A stretch of 64,000 nt of DNA from Sediminibacterium ginsengisoli (GTDB lineage Bacteria; Bacteroidota; Bacteroidia; Chitinophagales; Chitinophagaceae): NCBI RefSeq assembly GCF_900167075.1, contig NZ_FUWH01000004.1:310001-374000 (forward strand). Direction: 5' to 3'. The position numbers and the translations under genes were made by a program. Positions 36,856 through 46,229 of the stretch are shown here, in pieces. Positions within the stretch are counted from its first letter, which is position 1, and each line of letters opens with the position of its first letter. Below the pieces are notes generated by a model that made no database searches, had not been told where the DNA came from, and saw only the letters and a program-made list of their open reading frames with translations.

Positions 36856-38904
36856 ATGCCGGTATTTCATCAGAACAGAAGCTCGATCGTTCGTATCATC
36901 TTTGCATGCATTTTCCTGGCTATAACCGGTCAGCTGGTGCATCTGCAACTTTTATCGCCGGGCTATAAAGCGGCTGCCGATAACAATGCCGTTCTGAGAA
37001 AAGTGATCTATCCCGACCGTGGCATCATCTTCGACAGGAACAGGAAAAGCCTGCTGGAAAACCGGCTCAGCAATGATCTTACGGTGATACCTGCAGAAGC
37101 CAGGGGCATTGATACCATTGCTTTCTGTGCCTTGCTGAATATAGATACAGCCGAATATAAAAAACGCATGCGCGACCTGATCGCCAGGAATACCTCTGTA
37201 AAACCCGGTGTTTTTGAAGCCTTGCTGAGTCCTGCGGTATATGCGCGCCTCAATGAAAACCTTTACCGCTTTCCGGGGTTTTCACTTGTGGAAAGATCCG
37301 TGCGTTCCTATCCTTATCATACCGCGGCACAGGTGTTGGGTTATATTGGTGAAGTGGATACCGCGTTTCTCCGCAGGCATGCCGGCGAAGGCTATGAGCA
37401 GGGAGATTATACCGGTATGAACGGGCTCGAAAGAAGTTATGAAAAGATCCTCATGGGTCAGCGGGGTGTGGTATGTTATACGCGCGACAATAAAAACCGT
37501 ATCCAGGGTTCTTATGAAAATGGCCTGTACGATACAGCAGCCGTAGCAGGGCGTAATCTCTATACGAGCATCGATGTTGAAGTACAGCAGCTCGCCGAAA
37601 AATTGCTCCGTAACAAGATCGGAAGTGCTGTAGCTATCGATCCGCAAACGGGTGGCATCATTGCGATGGTATCCAGTCCGGGGTACGATCCTGAAATGTT
37701 AACCGGTAAGGAAAGAAGAAAGCATTTCGCCGAACTGCTGCTCGATACGGCCAAGCCTATGTACAACCGGGCTATTAAAGGTCAATACCCGCCGGGTTCC
37801 ACATTTAAGCCCATCATGGGCCTGATGGCGCTGGAGCAGGGTCTGATCACACCTGCCTATGGCTATCCCTGCAATGGTGCTTATTACAACTGTGGCTTCA
37901 GGGTAAGATGTGAGCATGCGGAGGCAGGCCATGCCGCCACACTTCAGAAAGCGCTTGCGAAATCCTGTAACTCCTATTTCCTGCAGCTGTACCGGATGAC
38001 GCTAGACAATCCTGTTTATGGCGGGGCAGAGAATGGTTATAAAAAATGGGAAGAATATGTACATGCATTCGGCCTGGGCGTAAAACCGGGTGTTGATCTT
38101 CCCGGTGCAGATATGGCCAATGTGCCTACGCTTGCAAAATACAATGCAGCATTGCGCGGGCCGGTAACAGGATGTAATACGCTGACCTTAGCCATCGGGC
38201 AGGACAGGCTCACGGCATCGCCCCTGCAAATGGCCAATACCATGTGCATTATTGCAAACAGGGGATTTTATTACGAACCTCATTTTGTAGACAGTATTGA
38301 AAATGAAACCGCAGAAGATAAAGGACTGCTCGGGCAATACCGCCAGCTGAAACAGGTAACCGCCAACCGCGCGGCATGCGAGTCAGTGATTGAAGGGATG
38401 TACGATGCAACGCAGTACGGAACGGCGGCTGCCATTAAAATTCCGGGGACCGACTATTGCGCCAAAACAGGAACAGCGCAGAATCCGCATGGCGACAACC
38501 ATTCCTGGTTCGTTTGTTTTGCCCCGCGCGAAAATCCGAAGATTGCCATAGCGGTGATCGTGGAGAATGCCGGTTTCGGTTCGAGGTGGGCAGGACCTAT
38601 TGCGGGTTTTATGGCGGAAAAATATCTTAACGATTCCATTCCCGCCTCCCGGATGGCCGAAGTGGAAAGGATCGCTTCAGCCGACCTGATCCCTGCAGCC
38701 CTCAGAAACTGGTACCGGAACCGCGAAAAACCAGCGGCAGAACCGGGAACAATATTTACTGGTGCCAATACACTTGTTACAGGCATTACAGCCAGTACCT
38801 TTACAGCGGCGGAAGATCAGCCGCAGCGGACAAACCTGGCCTTGAGCAATGAACAACCGGTGCTGGTGAACAATTCCAAAAAGAAAAAAGAAAGATCCAG
38901 ATAA
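36856..38904 (+). CDS. mrdA: Penicillin-binding protein 2, second tandem copy
   Basis: The 682-residue protein aligns with the preceding PBP2 without a gap over the first 320 residues; by my count 43 of the first 60 residues are identical. The catalytic motifs fall at the same places: STFK (Ser315, Lys318), SCN in AKSCNSYF and KTG in AKTGTAQN, so it should be active. The C-terminal tails differ completely. The 121-base gap before it contains an imperfect hairpin (36795-36830) without a proper T-run. It stops 2 bases before the rodA ATG, tying this copy most closely to RodA. Confidence 0.95.
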   Translation: MPVFHQNRSSIVRIIFACIFLAITGQLVHLQLLSPGYKAAADNNAVLRKVIYPDRGIIFDRNRKSLLENRLSNDLTVIPAEARGIDTIAFCALLNIDTAEYKKRMRDLIARNTSVKPGVFEALLSPAVYARLNENLYRFPGFSLVERSVRSYPYHTAAQVLGYIGEVDTAFLRRHAGEGYEQGDYTGMNGLERSYEKILMGQRGVVCYTRDNKNRIQGSYENGLYDTAAVAGRNLYTSIDVEVQQLAEKLLRNKIGSAVAIDPQTGGIIAMVSSPGYDPEMLTGKERRKHFAELLLDTAKPMYNRAIKGQYPPGSTFKPIMGLMALEQGLITPAYGYPCNGAYYNCGFRVRCEHAEAGHAATLQKALAKSCNSYFLQLYRMTLDNPVYGGAENGYKKWEEYVHAFGLGVKPGVDLPGADMANVPTLAKYNAALRGPVTGCNTLTLAIGQDRLTASPLQMANTMCIIANRGFYYEPHFVDSIENETAEDKGLLGQYRQLKQVTANRAACESVIEGMYDATQYGTAAAIKIPGTDYCAKTGTAQNPHGDNHSWFVCFAPRENPKIAIAVIVENAGFGSRWAGPIAGFMAEKYLNDSIPASRMAEVERIASADLIPAALRNWYRNREKPAAEPGTIFTGANTLVTGITASTFTAAEDQPQRTNLALSNEQPVLVNNSKKKKERSR

Positions 38905-38906
38905 TT

Positions 38907-40250
38907 ATGAGCAGAAACGAACGTAACATATCGAGCGGTGTAGACTTTACCATTATCTGGTTGTATGCGATACTGGTAAGCGTGGGCATTCTCTGCATAT
39001 TCATGGTAGAGTACCGGGCAGATACCAACTGGCTGCAATCTTTCCTTGGTGGCAAAACCAACTACAGCAAGCAACTGATCTTTGCAGGCGTATGTGCAGT
39101 GGTGGCCACTTTTATATTATTGACCGACAGTAAACTGTTCACTGCATTTGCCAATCTCATGTATGCGTTTGGTATACTGCTGATGCTGGCCACATTTGTG
39201 CTGGGTAAAAATATCAATGGCTCTAAAAGCTGGATCCCGCTGGGGGGCGGCTTCAACCTGCAGCCTGCGGAGCTTTGTAAAATATTTACCGCGCTGGCAT
39301 TGGCCAAGTTCCTGTCGAGGCAGGAAGTGGATTTCAGCAGACTGCGTTCGCAGCTGATTGCCGGGGCGATAACCATGGCACCGGCAGTATTATCGATCCT
39401 GCAGCATGAGCTGGGCCTGGCGCTGGTTTATTCTTCCTTCCTGATTGCCATGTACCGCGAAGGATTACCGGCACAGATCCTCATCATCGGGTCATCATTC
39501 GCGATCCTTGTGGTAGCAACCCTGATCCTGGAACCGAATATACTCGCTGTGATCCTTACAGTGATCGCTGCGGTGATCATATTCCTGCTGCGCAGACAGG
39601 TGAAACGCAATAAAGGCTTGCTGACCCTGATCATCGGGATCTGGTTGCTGTGCGTAGGCGTACAGCGTTTTGTAGTGCCTTATATTTTCAACAACGTTCT
39701 CGAATGCTACCAGAGCACGCGGATCTACAGCATGGTGGGTAAAGAGTATGATTGCAGTGAGAACGTAAAAGCCCGGAAAAAAAGCGCCAGTGAAAAGCCG
39801 GTAAGAAAACCGGATGATTATAACGTACGTCAGAGCAAGATCGCGATCGGTTCCGGCGGACTGCTCGGACGGGGCTTCCTGAAAGGAACGCAGACAAGGG
39901 GTAAATATGTGCCGGAGCAGCATACCGACTTTATCTTTACCTCACTTGGTGAAGCTTTTGGTTTTACCGGCTGTGTTATCTTCCTGCTGATCTATCTTTT
40001 CCTGTTGTACCGGATCGTTAAGATCGCAGAACGGCAGCGAAGTGTTTTCAGCAGGGTGTATGCATATAGTGTTGCCAGCATCCTGTTCTTTCATATTGCA
40101 GTGAACGTGAGCATGACCATCGGTCTGTTCCCTATTGTAGGTATCCCGCTTCCGCTGATCAGTTACGGGGGTTCATCGCTGCTTACATTTACAGTGCTGA
40201 TATTTATCATGCTGAAACTCGATTCAGACAGGCAGATGGTTTTAAGATAG
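38907..40250 (+). CDS. rodA: RodA peptidoglycan glycosyltransferase (SEDS family)
   Basis: RodA polymerises glycan strands from lipid II together with a PBP2. The 447-residue protein has about ten membrane segments and the SEDS-family signatures KSWIPLGG...NLQPAELCKI in the first half, and SKIAIGSGGLLGRG followed by EQHTDFIFTSLGEAFGF, which includes the catalytic Asp region, in the large extracytoplasmic loop. That loop is somewhat enlarged by a charged Lys/Arg-rich insertion (about residues 285-310). The C-terminal VGIPLPLISYGGSS motif is intact. It starts 2 bases after the second PBP2, so the two are co-translated from one transcript. Confidence 0.96.
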   Translation: MSRNERNISSGVDFTIIWLYAILVSVGILCIFMVEYRADTNWLQSFLGGKTNYSKQLIFAGVCAVVATFILLTDSKLFTAFANLMYAFGILLMLATFVLGKNINGSKSWIPLGGGFNLQPAELCKIFTALALAKFLSRQEVDFSRLRSQLIAGAITMAPAVLSILQHELGLALVYSSFLIAMYREGLPAQILIIGSSFAILVVATLILEPNILAVILTVIAAVIIFLLRRQVKRNKGLLTLIIGIWLLCVGVQRFVVPYIFNNVLECYQSTRIYSMVGKEYDCSENVKARKKSASEKPVRKPDDYNVRQSKIAIGSGGLLGRGFLKGTQTRGKYVPEQHTDFIFTSLGEAFGFTGCVIFLLIYLFLLYRIVKIAERQRSVFSRVYAYSVASILFFHIAVNVSMTIGLFPIVGIPLPLISYGGSSLLTFTVLIFIMLKLDSDRQMVLR

Positions 40251-40280
40251 TACCTTTATTCTTCCACCAGTATTAACCGC

Positions 40281-41033
40281 ATGAAGATCATACCGCTTTC
40301 AGAAGGAGCATTCACCATCGATAAAACAAAAGTGTTCGTTCCTTTCGATACCGAAAAAGAAGAGTTGAACAGCAGACCCACCGGCAGCCTGCTGGTGGAG
40401 ATACAGCCATTTGTAATTGTGACCGATACAGATATCATATTGCTGGATACCGGCCTTGGGTATAACGACGCCGACGGAAAGCCCCAGCTGCATAATAACC
40501 TGCTGAAAGCCGGTATCAATCCTTCGCAGGTTACCAGGGTATTGATGAGCCATCTGCATAAGGACCATTCCGGCGGTATTACGGTGAAAGATGAATTTTC
40601 GCAGAACCGCTTCATCGGTTTTCCCTATGCCACCTATTATGTACAGAAACGTGAGTTTGAGTATGCGTTGCAGGAAGGAAATCCTGCCTCCTATCATCCT
40701 GAAGATTTCAGCATTCTGGCCGATTTCAGCCGCGTTGTATGGTTAACTGAGGATGAAGGCGAGATCGATGGCTTTATCCGTTACCAGCTCACCGGCGCAC
40801 ACAGCAAATTCCACCAGGTTTTCACGATCATGGATGGTGATAAGAAAATCTTCTTTGGCGGAGATGATGCACCGCAACTGCAACAGATGAAAAGCCGCTT
40901 CGTAGCGAAATACGATTACGACGGTAAAAAATGCATGGAATTACGGCAGCAATGGTGGGAAGAAGGTCAGCGCGATAACTGGACCTTTCTTTTCTATCAC
41001 GACATCAAATCTCCGGTCTGGCCGGCACTTTAA
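40281..41033 (+). CDS. MBL-fold metallo-hydrolase
   Basis: A 250-residue metallo-beta-lactamase-fold protein with the metal-binding motif HLHKDH (HxHxDH), preceded by DTGLGYND, and a GGDDAP motif later in the sequence. No signal peptide is visible, so it is probably cytoplasmic. The substrate is unknown; the family includes lactonases, glyoxalase II and RNases. It lies 30 bases after rodA and has its own near-consensus -7 (TACCTTTA at 40251-40258), so it need not be part of the rod-shape operon. Confidence 0.85.
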   Translation: MKIIPLSEGAFTIDKTKVFVPFDTEKEELNSRPTGSLLVEIQPFVIVTDTDIILLDTGLGYNDADGKPQLHNNLLKAGINPSQVTRVLMSHLHKDHSGGITVKDEFSQNRFIGFPYATYYVQKREFEYALQEGNPASYHPEDFSILADFSRVVWLTEDEGEIDGFIRYQLTGAHSKFHQVFTIMDGDKKIFFGGDDAPQLQQMKSRFVAKYDYDGKKCMELRQQWWEEGQRDNWTFLFYHDIKSPVWPAL

Positions 41034-41038
41034 CCTGA

Positions 41039-41449
41039 TCAGTTATTGCGTGGCTGTTGCTGACGTCTTGCTTCGGCACGCTGAGCCAGCTCTTTCTTGA
41101 CAACCGCATTGAAATCACGGTCGATGGTAAGGGCTTTGTTGGCACGTTCTTCGGTACCTAATATCTTCTTGAACTCAGCTTTATATTTTTTTCGGAGGTT
41201 CAGAACTTTTTCTTCGAACACCAGTACGTCTACCGTTTTTTCTGTTTTGCGCAGATCTTTCAGCTCATCCGAATAATCGTAATACACAGGCCAGAATTTC
41301 TGGGCTTCATCGCTGTTCAGATCCAGCTGGCGTGTTACGAATGCGATCTTCAGTCCCTGCACATTAGCTCCGCCTCCGCCACCCGGCTGGGCAGCTGCAC
41401 CGGCTGAGATGCCGGCAGCGATCAATAATAAATAAAAAAACTTTTTCAT
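41039..41449 (-). CDS. Exported Spy/CpxP-like helical protein of the ECF sigma operon
   Basis: A 136-residue product with a signal peptide (MKKFFYLLLIAAGISAGAAAQ), a Gly-rich linker and then an all-helical charged domain whose segment TRQLDLNSDEAQKFWPVYYDYSDEL has the look of the periplasmic Spy/CpxP/ZraP group. These sense or buffer misfolded protein or metals in the periplasm. The C-terminus is Gln/Arg-rich. The ATG at 41449 starts one base after the stop of the preceding gene; a 13-residue upstream extension is not credible. It is the last gene of a three-gene sigma-factor operon. Confidence 0.75.
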   Translation of the reverse strand: MKKFFYLLLIAAGISAGAAAQPGGGGGANVQGLKIAFVTRQLDLNSDEAQKFWPVYYDYSDELKDLRKTEKTVDVLVFEEKVLNLRKKYKAEFKKILGTEERANKALTIDRDFNAVVKKELAQRAEARRQQQPRNN

Positions 41450-41450
41450 A

Positions 41451-42182
41451 TCAGTCACTGTTGCGGGTCGCTTCATTAGACAATACAATATCAGAATTTT
41501 CTTCCAGGTATTCTTTCAGTTCGGAATCGGAATAAAGGCTGATATGTTTTTTCACATCCGGCAGTTCCTCATTACCGGAAACCTGTTCTGCAGTAGCCAG
41601 CGGCACCCGTTCATTGTTGCTAAGATAGTTAACCAATTCGGCATCGCTCATCTTATTTAAGGCTTCAGGGATATCGATACGGGTATATTTTTCATAATCG
41701 ATCTGGCTGCCGGTATCATCGTCCGTAAAAAGGAATGCACCGGTAACCAGGATTCCGGAAACAACAGCCGCGGCTGCATAATGCATCCAGCGTCTCGTAT
41801 TCCTCAAAGTGAAGATTTTAGCTTTAGGCTTTGCTGCATCCTGTTTCTGAACGGTAAGCTGGTCAAAATATCCGTACGGTACGGAAAAAGGCATTTTCCG
41901 GACCATTCCGGCCAGGATCGGGGCAATTTCTGCCAGTTCATCCTTCTTCTCTGCCAATCTTATTTTTGAGAGGATATTGCCTGCAAGACCTTCAAAATAG
42001 TGTTCAGGAACCTGGTAAGGAAGATCATGCGTCAGCAGGGAAGCCGAAATACGGCCGCCCACCAATGCCGGGAATGCTTCGAAATAGCCTTCCGGCACCT
42101 TATACAAGGTCTTTTTGCCGATCGCGGACAGAAATGGTCCGATATCGTCTGTTTCGCCTGCTATTAAATGATTGTCTTCCAT
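41451..42182 (-). CDS. Single-TM partner protein of the ECF sigma factor (putative anti-sigma), repeat-built
   Basis: The 243-residue protein has one membrane helix (about residues 132-152) that separates a cytoplasmic and an extracytoplasmic part. The N-terminal part contains three copies of a motif VPxxYF (VPEGYF at about 29-34, VPEHYF at 58-63, VPYGYF at 101-106). The C-terminal part contains two copies of SDxELxxYL. It lacks the HxxxCxxC zinc-binding motif of classical anti-sigma factors, yet sits directly after an ECF sigma gene, the usual anti-sigma position. Function is therefore inferred from context. It is followed, after one base, by a Spy-like exported protein. Confidence 0.6.
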   Translation of the reverse strand: MEDNHLIAGETDDIGPFLSAIGKKTLYKVPEGYFEAFPALVGGRISASLLTHDLPYQVPEHYFEGLAGNILSKIRLAEKKDELAEIAPILAGMVRKMPFSVPYGYFDQLTVQKQDAAKPKAKIFTLRNTRRWMHYAAAAVVSGILVTGAFLFTDDDTGSQIDYEKYTRIDIPEALNKMSDAELVNYLSNNERVPLATAEQVSGNEELPDVKKHISLYSDSELKEYLEENSDIVLSNEATRNSD

Positions 42183-42218
42183 TGATTGCTATTATTGACC
42201 CGGCTGGTTCCCGAAAGT

Positions 42219-42764
42219 TTAATAATTCCTGATAAACTCCTCAATTTTCCTGGCTGCGTGATGATAACTCGCCTTTAAAGCGCCTTCACTGGTATCGAGC
42301 ACACGGCTCATTTCCTCATATGGCATTTCGTCGTAATATCGGAGATTGAAGACCATCCGCTGTTTTTCGGGCAGCTGCTGAATGGCCAGCTGGAGTTTCC
42401 ATTCGAGTTTATTGGCATCGAAGCCGCTGTCGGCCTTTACCTTATTACTCAGGACCTCTTCCATATCGCCGAGGCTCACCATGCTTTTTTTCTTCTGCTG
42501 TTCCAGGAAAGTAAGGCATTCGTTGGTAGCAATGCGGTAAAGCCAGGTGTACAGCTGGCTGTCTTCCCGGAAATTTTCCAGCGCATTCCACACTTTAATG
42601 AATACGTTCTGCAGCACGTCGTTGGCATCTTCATGCTCTATCACCATCCGCCGCACATGCCAGTAGAGCTTTTCCTGGTATTTTTTGATGATTGCCTCAA
42701 AAGCACGCTCCCGCGTAGCGGTATCGCGGAATTGAAACAGTAATTCCTTATCGTCAGGGTGCAT
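42219..42764 (-). CDS. ECF-type RNA polymerase sigma-70 factor
   Basis: The 181-residue protein contains the sigma region 2 (YWHVRRMVIEHEDANDVLQNVFIKVWNAL, including the -10-binding helix) and region 4 (LPEKQRMVFNLRYYDEMPYEEMSRVLDTSEGALKASYHHA) and nothing else, which is typical of an extracytoplasmic-function sigma factor. It heads a three-gene minus-strand operon, with a putative membrane anti-sigma protein after 36 bases and then a periplasmic Spy-like protein. The upstream region is A/T-rich, but I could not pick a promoter. The stimulus is not evident. Confidence 0.93.
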   Translation of the reverse strand: MHPDDKELLFQFRDTATRERAFEAIIKKYQEKLYWHVRRMVIEHEDANDVLQNVFIKVWNALENFREDSQLYTWLYRIATNECLTFLEQQKKKSMVSLGDMEEVLSNKVKADSGFDANKLEWKLQLAIQQLPEKQRMVFNLRYYDEMPYEEMSRVLDTSEGALKASYHHAARKIEEFIRNY

Positions 42765-42950
42765 GCGGGTAGCTTTTATAAAATATTTTCAAATACCATT
42801 CCGGTAAAAACCGGATAAATGTAATTAACAAAACGATATTTCGCTCATACCGGGATTCTCAGCACCCAATTTAACACCTGCCCTGGCATATATTATGCAA
42901 TCGAACAGGTATTCTGTAAAATGAATTAACTTGAGAGAGATTCTTTTCCT

Positions 42951-45533
42951 ATGAGCGCATCTACCTATACCGATCATTTCAAGCGGAACGTAACGGATAA
43001 ATATACCATCTACAACAGCCTTTTTGCTGCCCTGCCTTTTTCGGGTATTGCAAATGTGGGCGCTTTTCTTCCCATATTGCTGCAGGATTGTATCGACGGG
43101 TATAAAGCCGGCAAAAGCCCGATGGAGATCATCGACCAGTTCTTCGAAAAACGGACTACCCTTCTTTCGGAAGCAGATAAAATGGACCGGCTGTTCAAAA
43201 GTGTGCAATACATAGAACGCCAGGTGGTATTGTTCGATGCCATTGAAGACGCCGCTTTCGATTCTGTGAACAATGTTGAAGGGCCCGGAAGTCTGAAATG
43301 GCTGTATAATGAAGCCGCTTTCGCCGGCAAAACACAGGCACTGAAAAACAAGCTCCGCAGGTTCAGGGTAAGAGTAGTACTCACTGCGCACCCAACGCAG
43401 TTTTACCCGGGCAGTGTACTCGGCATCATCCATGATATGAGCGAAGCCATCAGCAAGAACGATTTTCATACCATCAATCTCTATATACAGCAACTGGGCA
43501 TTACACCTTTCTTCAACAAGAAACAACCTACACCCTACGATGAAGCGCTGAACCTGATGTGGTACCTGGAGAACATTCTTTATTACTCCATCGGCAATAT
43601 TTACAACTTTATCGTGCGCGATATTTTTGATGGCGATTTCGACAGTGCCAATCCTTTCATAGAACTGGGTTTCTGGCCCGGGGGCGACAGAGACGGCAAT
43701 CCCTTTGTGAACGCGGCCACCACCATCAGGGTAGCAGAAGCATTACGCAGCGCCATCATTGTCTGCTATTACCGTGATGTACGGAAACTGAAGCGCAGAC
43801 TTACTTTCAGCGGAGTGGACAGTATGATACACAACCTGGAGGAACGGCTTTACCAGAACGTATTTCAACCCAAAGAATGCAACCAGGTAACACACCAGGA
43901 ATTGCTGCAGCAACTCGACGATATACGTAACCTGATCATTTCAAAACATCATTCACTTTTTCTCGGACGCCTCGACAGCCTGATCCATAAAGTAAAAATC
44001 TTCGGTACACATTTCGCATCGCTGGATATCAGGCAGGACAGCCGTATTCATGGTCACGTGCTGCAGCAGGTCAACACCGAGTTAAAAGCGAAATCACTGC
44101 ACCCGGTATTGCCGGACAATTACGACAGCCTGTCTGAAACGGACAAGATCGGCATACTGACAGCATTACATGGTCGTATAGACCCGCTGCTTTTTGAAGA
44201 TACCATCACGAAGGATACACTGGAAAGCATGTATGCCATCAGCACTATCCAGCAATTGAATGGCGAGCCCGGTTGTCACCGTTATATCATCAGCAACTGC
44301 CAGAGCGTGCTGAACATTATTGAAGTATACGCGTTGCTGCGGCTATGCGGCTGGGAAGAAGAAAAGATGACGATAGATATCATTCCGCTGTTTGAAACGA
44401 TCGATGATCTGAAGGAAGCAGAACACATCATGGACCAGTTATACCAGCTTCCGTTCTACCGCACGCACCTGAAGAGAAGGAACCGCGAGCAGACGATCAT
44501 GCTGGGCTTCAGCGATGGCACCAAAGATGGTGGTTACCTGCAGGCCAACTGGAGCATTTATACGGCCAAAGAAAACCTCACAGCCATATCGCGCAAACAT
44601 AATATCAAAGCCAGGTTCTTCGATGGCCGCGGCGGCCCCCCTTCACGCGGAGGCGGCAAGACCAACCGCTTCTATGCTTCACTGGGTAACAATATCGAAA
44701 ATGAAGAGATCCAGATCACCATACAGGGGCAGACCATTACTTCCAATTTCGGAACCATCCAGACATCGCAGTACAACCTGGAACAATTGCTGAGCGCAGG
44801 TGCGAGTAATGAATTGTTTGCAGACAGCAGGCCGCAGTTATCCCTGCACGACCGATTCCTGCTGGATGAGCTGGGTCGTATCAGTTACGAATCTTACCAG
44901 GCATTTAAAAAACATCCCAAATTCCTTGCTTACCTGCAGCAGTTCAGTCCGCTCAACTATTACAGTAAAAGCAATATTGCGAGCCGGCCCGCTAAAAGAG
45001 GCGGCAGCGGCGGTCTGCGTTTTGAAGATCTGAGGGCAGTACCGTTTGTAGGCAGCTGGAGCCAGCTGAAGCAGAATGTGCCGGGCTATTTTGGTGTGGG
45101 CACAGCGCTGAAACAGATGAAGGAAAAGGGTTTGTGGGATGATGTAAAAGCCATGTTCCGCAACGTACCGTTCTTTAAAACGCTGATCGATAACAGCATG
45201 ATGAGTATGCTGAAATCATCTTTTGCATTAACACAATATATCCGCAACGACCAGGAATACGGTGAGATCTGGCAGCTCATCAAAGACGAGTTCGATCTCT
45301 CCTGTAATATGGTACTGGAACTGGCGGGAACAGCTTCTTTAATGGAAGATGACAAGACCGGCAAAGCATCTATCCAGATGCGCGACAATATTGTGCTGCC
45401 TTTGCTTACGATCCAGCAATACGCACTCCATAATTTGCATGCAAGCGATGATGACGAGCGAAAAGCGATCTATGAAAAACTGGTAACCCGGAGCATGTTC
45501 GGTATCATCAATGCCGCGAGGAATTCTGCGTAA
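42951..45533 (+). CDS. ppc: Phosphoenolpyruvate carboxylase
   Basis: PEP carboxylase makes oxaloacetate from PEP and bicarbonate, refilling the TCA cycle. The 860-residue protein is slightly shorter than the Escherichia coli enzyme. Conserved blocks in order are LTAHPTQ with its catalytic His, FWPGGDRDGNPFV, LDIRQDSRIH, MLGFSDGTKDGGYL and the Gly-rich FDGRGGPPSRGGG catalytic loop. All are intact. It is a single transcription unit, divergent from the sigma operon and convergent with an AlkA-type glycosylase gene 17 bases away. Confidence 0.95.
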   Translation: MSASTYTDHFKRNVTDKYTIYNSLFAALPFSGIANVGAFLPILLQDCIDGYKAGKSPMEIIDQFFEKRTTLLSEADKMDRLFKSVQYIERQVVLFDAIEDAAFDSVNNVEGPGSLKWLYNEAAFAGKTQALKNKLRRFRVRVVLTAHPTQFYPGSVLGIIHDMSEAISKNDFHTINLYIQQLGITPFFNKKQPTPYDEALNLMWYLENILYYSIGNIYNFIVRDIFDGDFDSANPFIELGFWPGGDRDGNPFVNAATTIRVAEALRSAIIVCYYRDVRKLKRRLTFSGVDSMIHNLEERLYQNVFQPKECNQVTHQELLQQLDDIRNLIISKHHSLFLGRLDSLIHKVKIFGTHFASLDIRQDSRIHGHVLQQVNTELKAKSLHPVLPDNYDSLSETDKIGILTALHGRIDPLLFEDTITKDTLESMYAISTIQQLNGEPGCHRYIISNCQSVLNIIEVYALLRLCGWEEEKMTIDIIPLFETIDDLKEAEHIMDQLYQLPFYRTHLKRRNREQTIMLGFSDGTKDGGYLQANWSIYTAKENLTAISRKHNIKARFFDGRGGPPSRGGGKTNRFYASLGNNIENEEIQITIQGQTITSNFGTIQTSQYNLEQLLSAGASNELFADSRPQLSLHDRFLLDELGRISYESYQAFKKHPKFLAYLQQFSPLNYYSKSNIASRPAKRGGSGGLRFEDLRAVPFVGSWSQLKQNVPGYFGVGTALKQMKEKGLWDDVKAMFRNVPFFKTLIDNSMMSMLKSSFALTQYIRNDQEYGEIWQLIKDEFDLSCNMVLELAGTASLMEDDKTGKASIQMRDNIVLPLLTIQQYALHNLHASDDDERKAIYEKLVTRSMFGIINAARNSA

Positions 45534-45550
45534 TACATTTTGGATAATCA

Positions 45551-46150
45551 TCAGCCTTCATCTTTCCAGCCCCAGAGATGCAGGCAGGCATAAGTTCTGT
45601 AGGGTGACCAGCGGGCAGACAATTTCAGCATCTTTTCCCTGAGTTCTTTTTTATTCAGGGCATCGAGTTTGTAGATCCTGGTCATGGCCTGCTGAATACC
45701 GAGATCATCAACCGCAAATACATCTTCCCTTCCGAGGGAGAACATCAGCAGCATTTCAACGGTCCAGCGGCCTACGCCCTTGATCTGGGTGAGCAATGCA
45801 ATGATGTCTTCGTTATCCAAGGTCAGGAGTTTCCTGTCGGTGATCTTATGTTCCGTACAGAATGCAGCTACATTGTGGATATAGCTCACTTTGGCATTGC
45901 TGAGTCCGATGGCACGTAATGTTTCAGTAGGAGTTGCCAGTACATCCGCCGGTTTCGGTTCTTTACCACCATAAAGATCGAGGAAACGATGATAGATCAC
46001 TCTGGCAACTTTGGTACTGAGCTGCTGGCTCATGATGCTGGCCATTAAACGCAGCGGGATATTTTTCCTGAGTTTCAGTTCATGTATGGTATCGCCGATG
46101 ATAGCGGCGAATTTCCTGTCTTTCTGCAGGTGAGAGATATATTCGGCCAT
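45551..46150 (-). CDS. DNA-3-methyladenine glycosylase, AlkA/HhH-GPD family
   Basis: A 199-residue base-excision-repair glycosylase with the helix-hairpin-helix IKGVGRWTVEMLLMFSLG and the catalytic aspartate in VDDLGIQQAM, which is the AlkA arrangement. It lacks both the N-terminal beta domain of Escherichia coli AlkA and the Fe-S motif of Nth and MutY. It would remove alkylated purines. It is divergent from mnmD across 79 bases and convergent with ppc. Confidence 0.9.
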   Translation of the reverse strand: MAEYISHLQKDRKFAAIIGDTIHELKLRKNIPLRLMASIMSQQLSTKVARVIYHRFLDLYGGKEPKPADVLATPTETLRAIGLSNAKVSYIHNVAAFCTEHKITDRKLLTLDNEDIIALLTQIKGVGRWTVEMLLMFSLGREDVFAVDDLGIQQAMTRIYKLDALNKKELREKMLKLSARWSPYRTYACLHLWGWKDEG

Positions 46151-46229
46151 GGCTGTTGATTCTGTATGTTATCACAAGCTACATTTTTATCAGTAGAACT
46201 GGAATACCTTTACAGTACAACAGTAAAAG

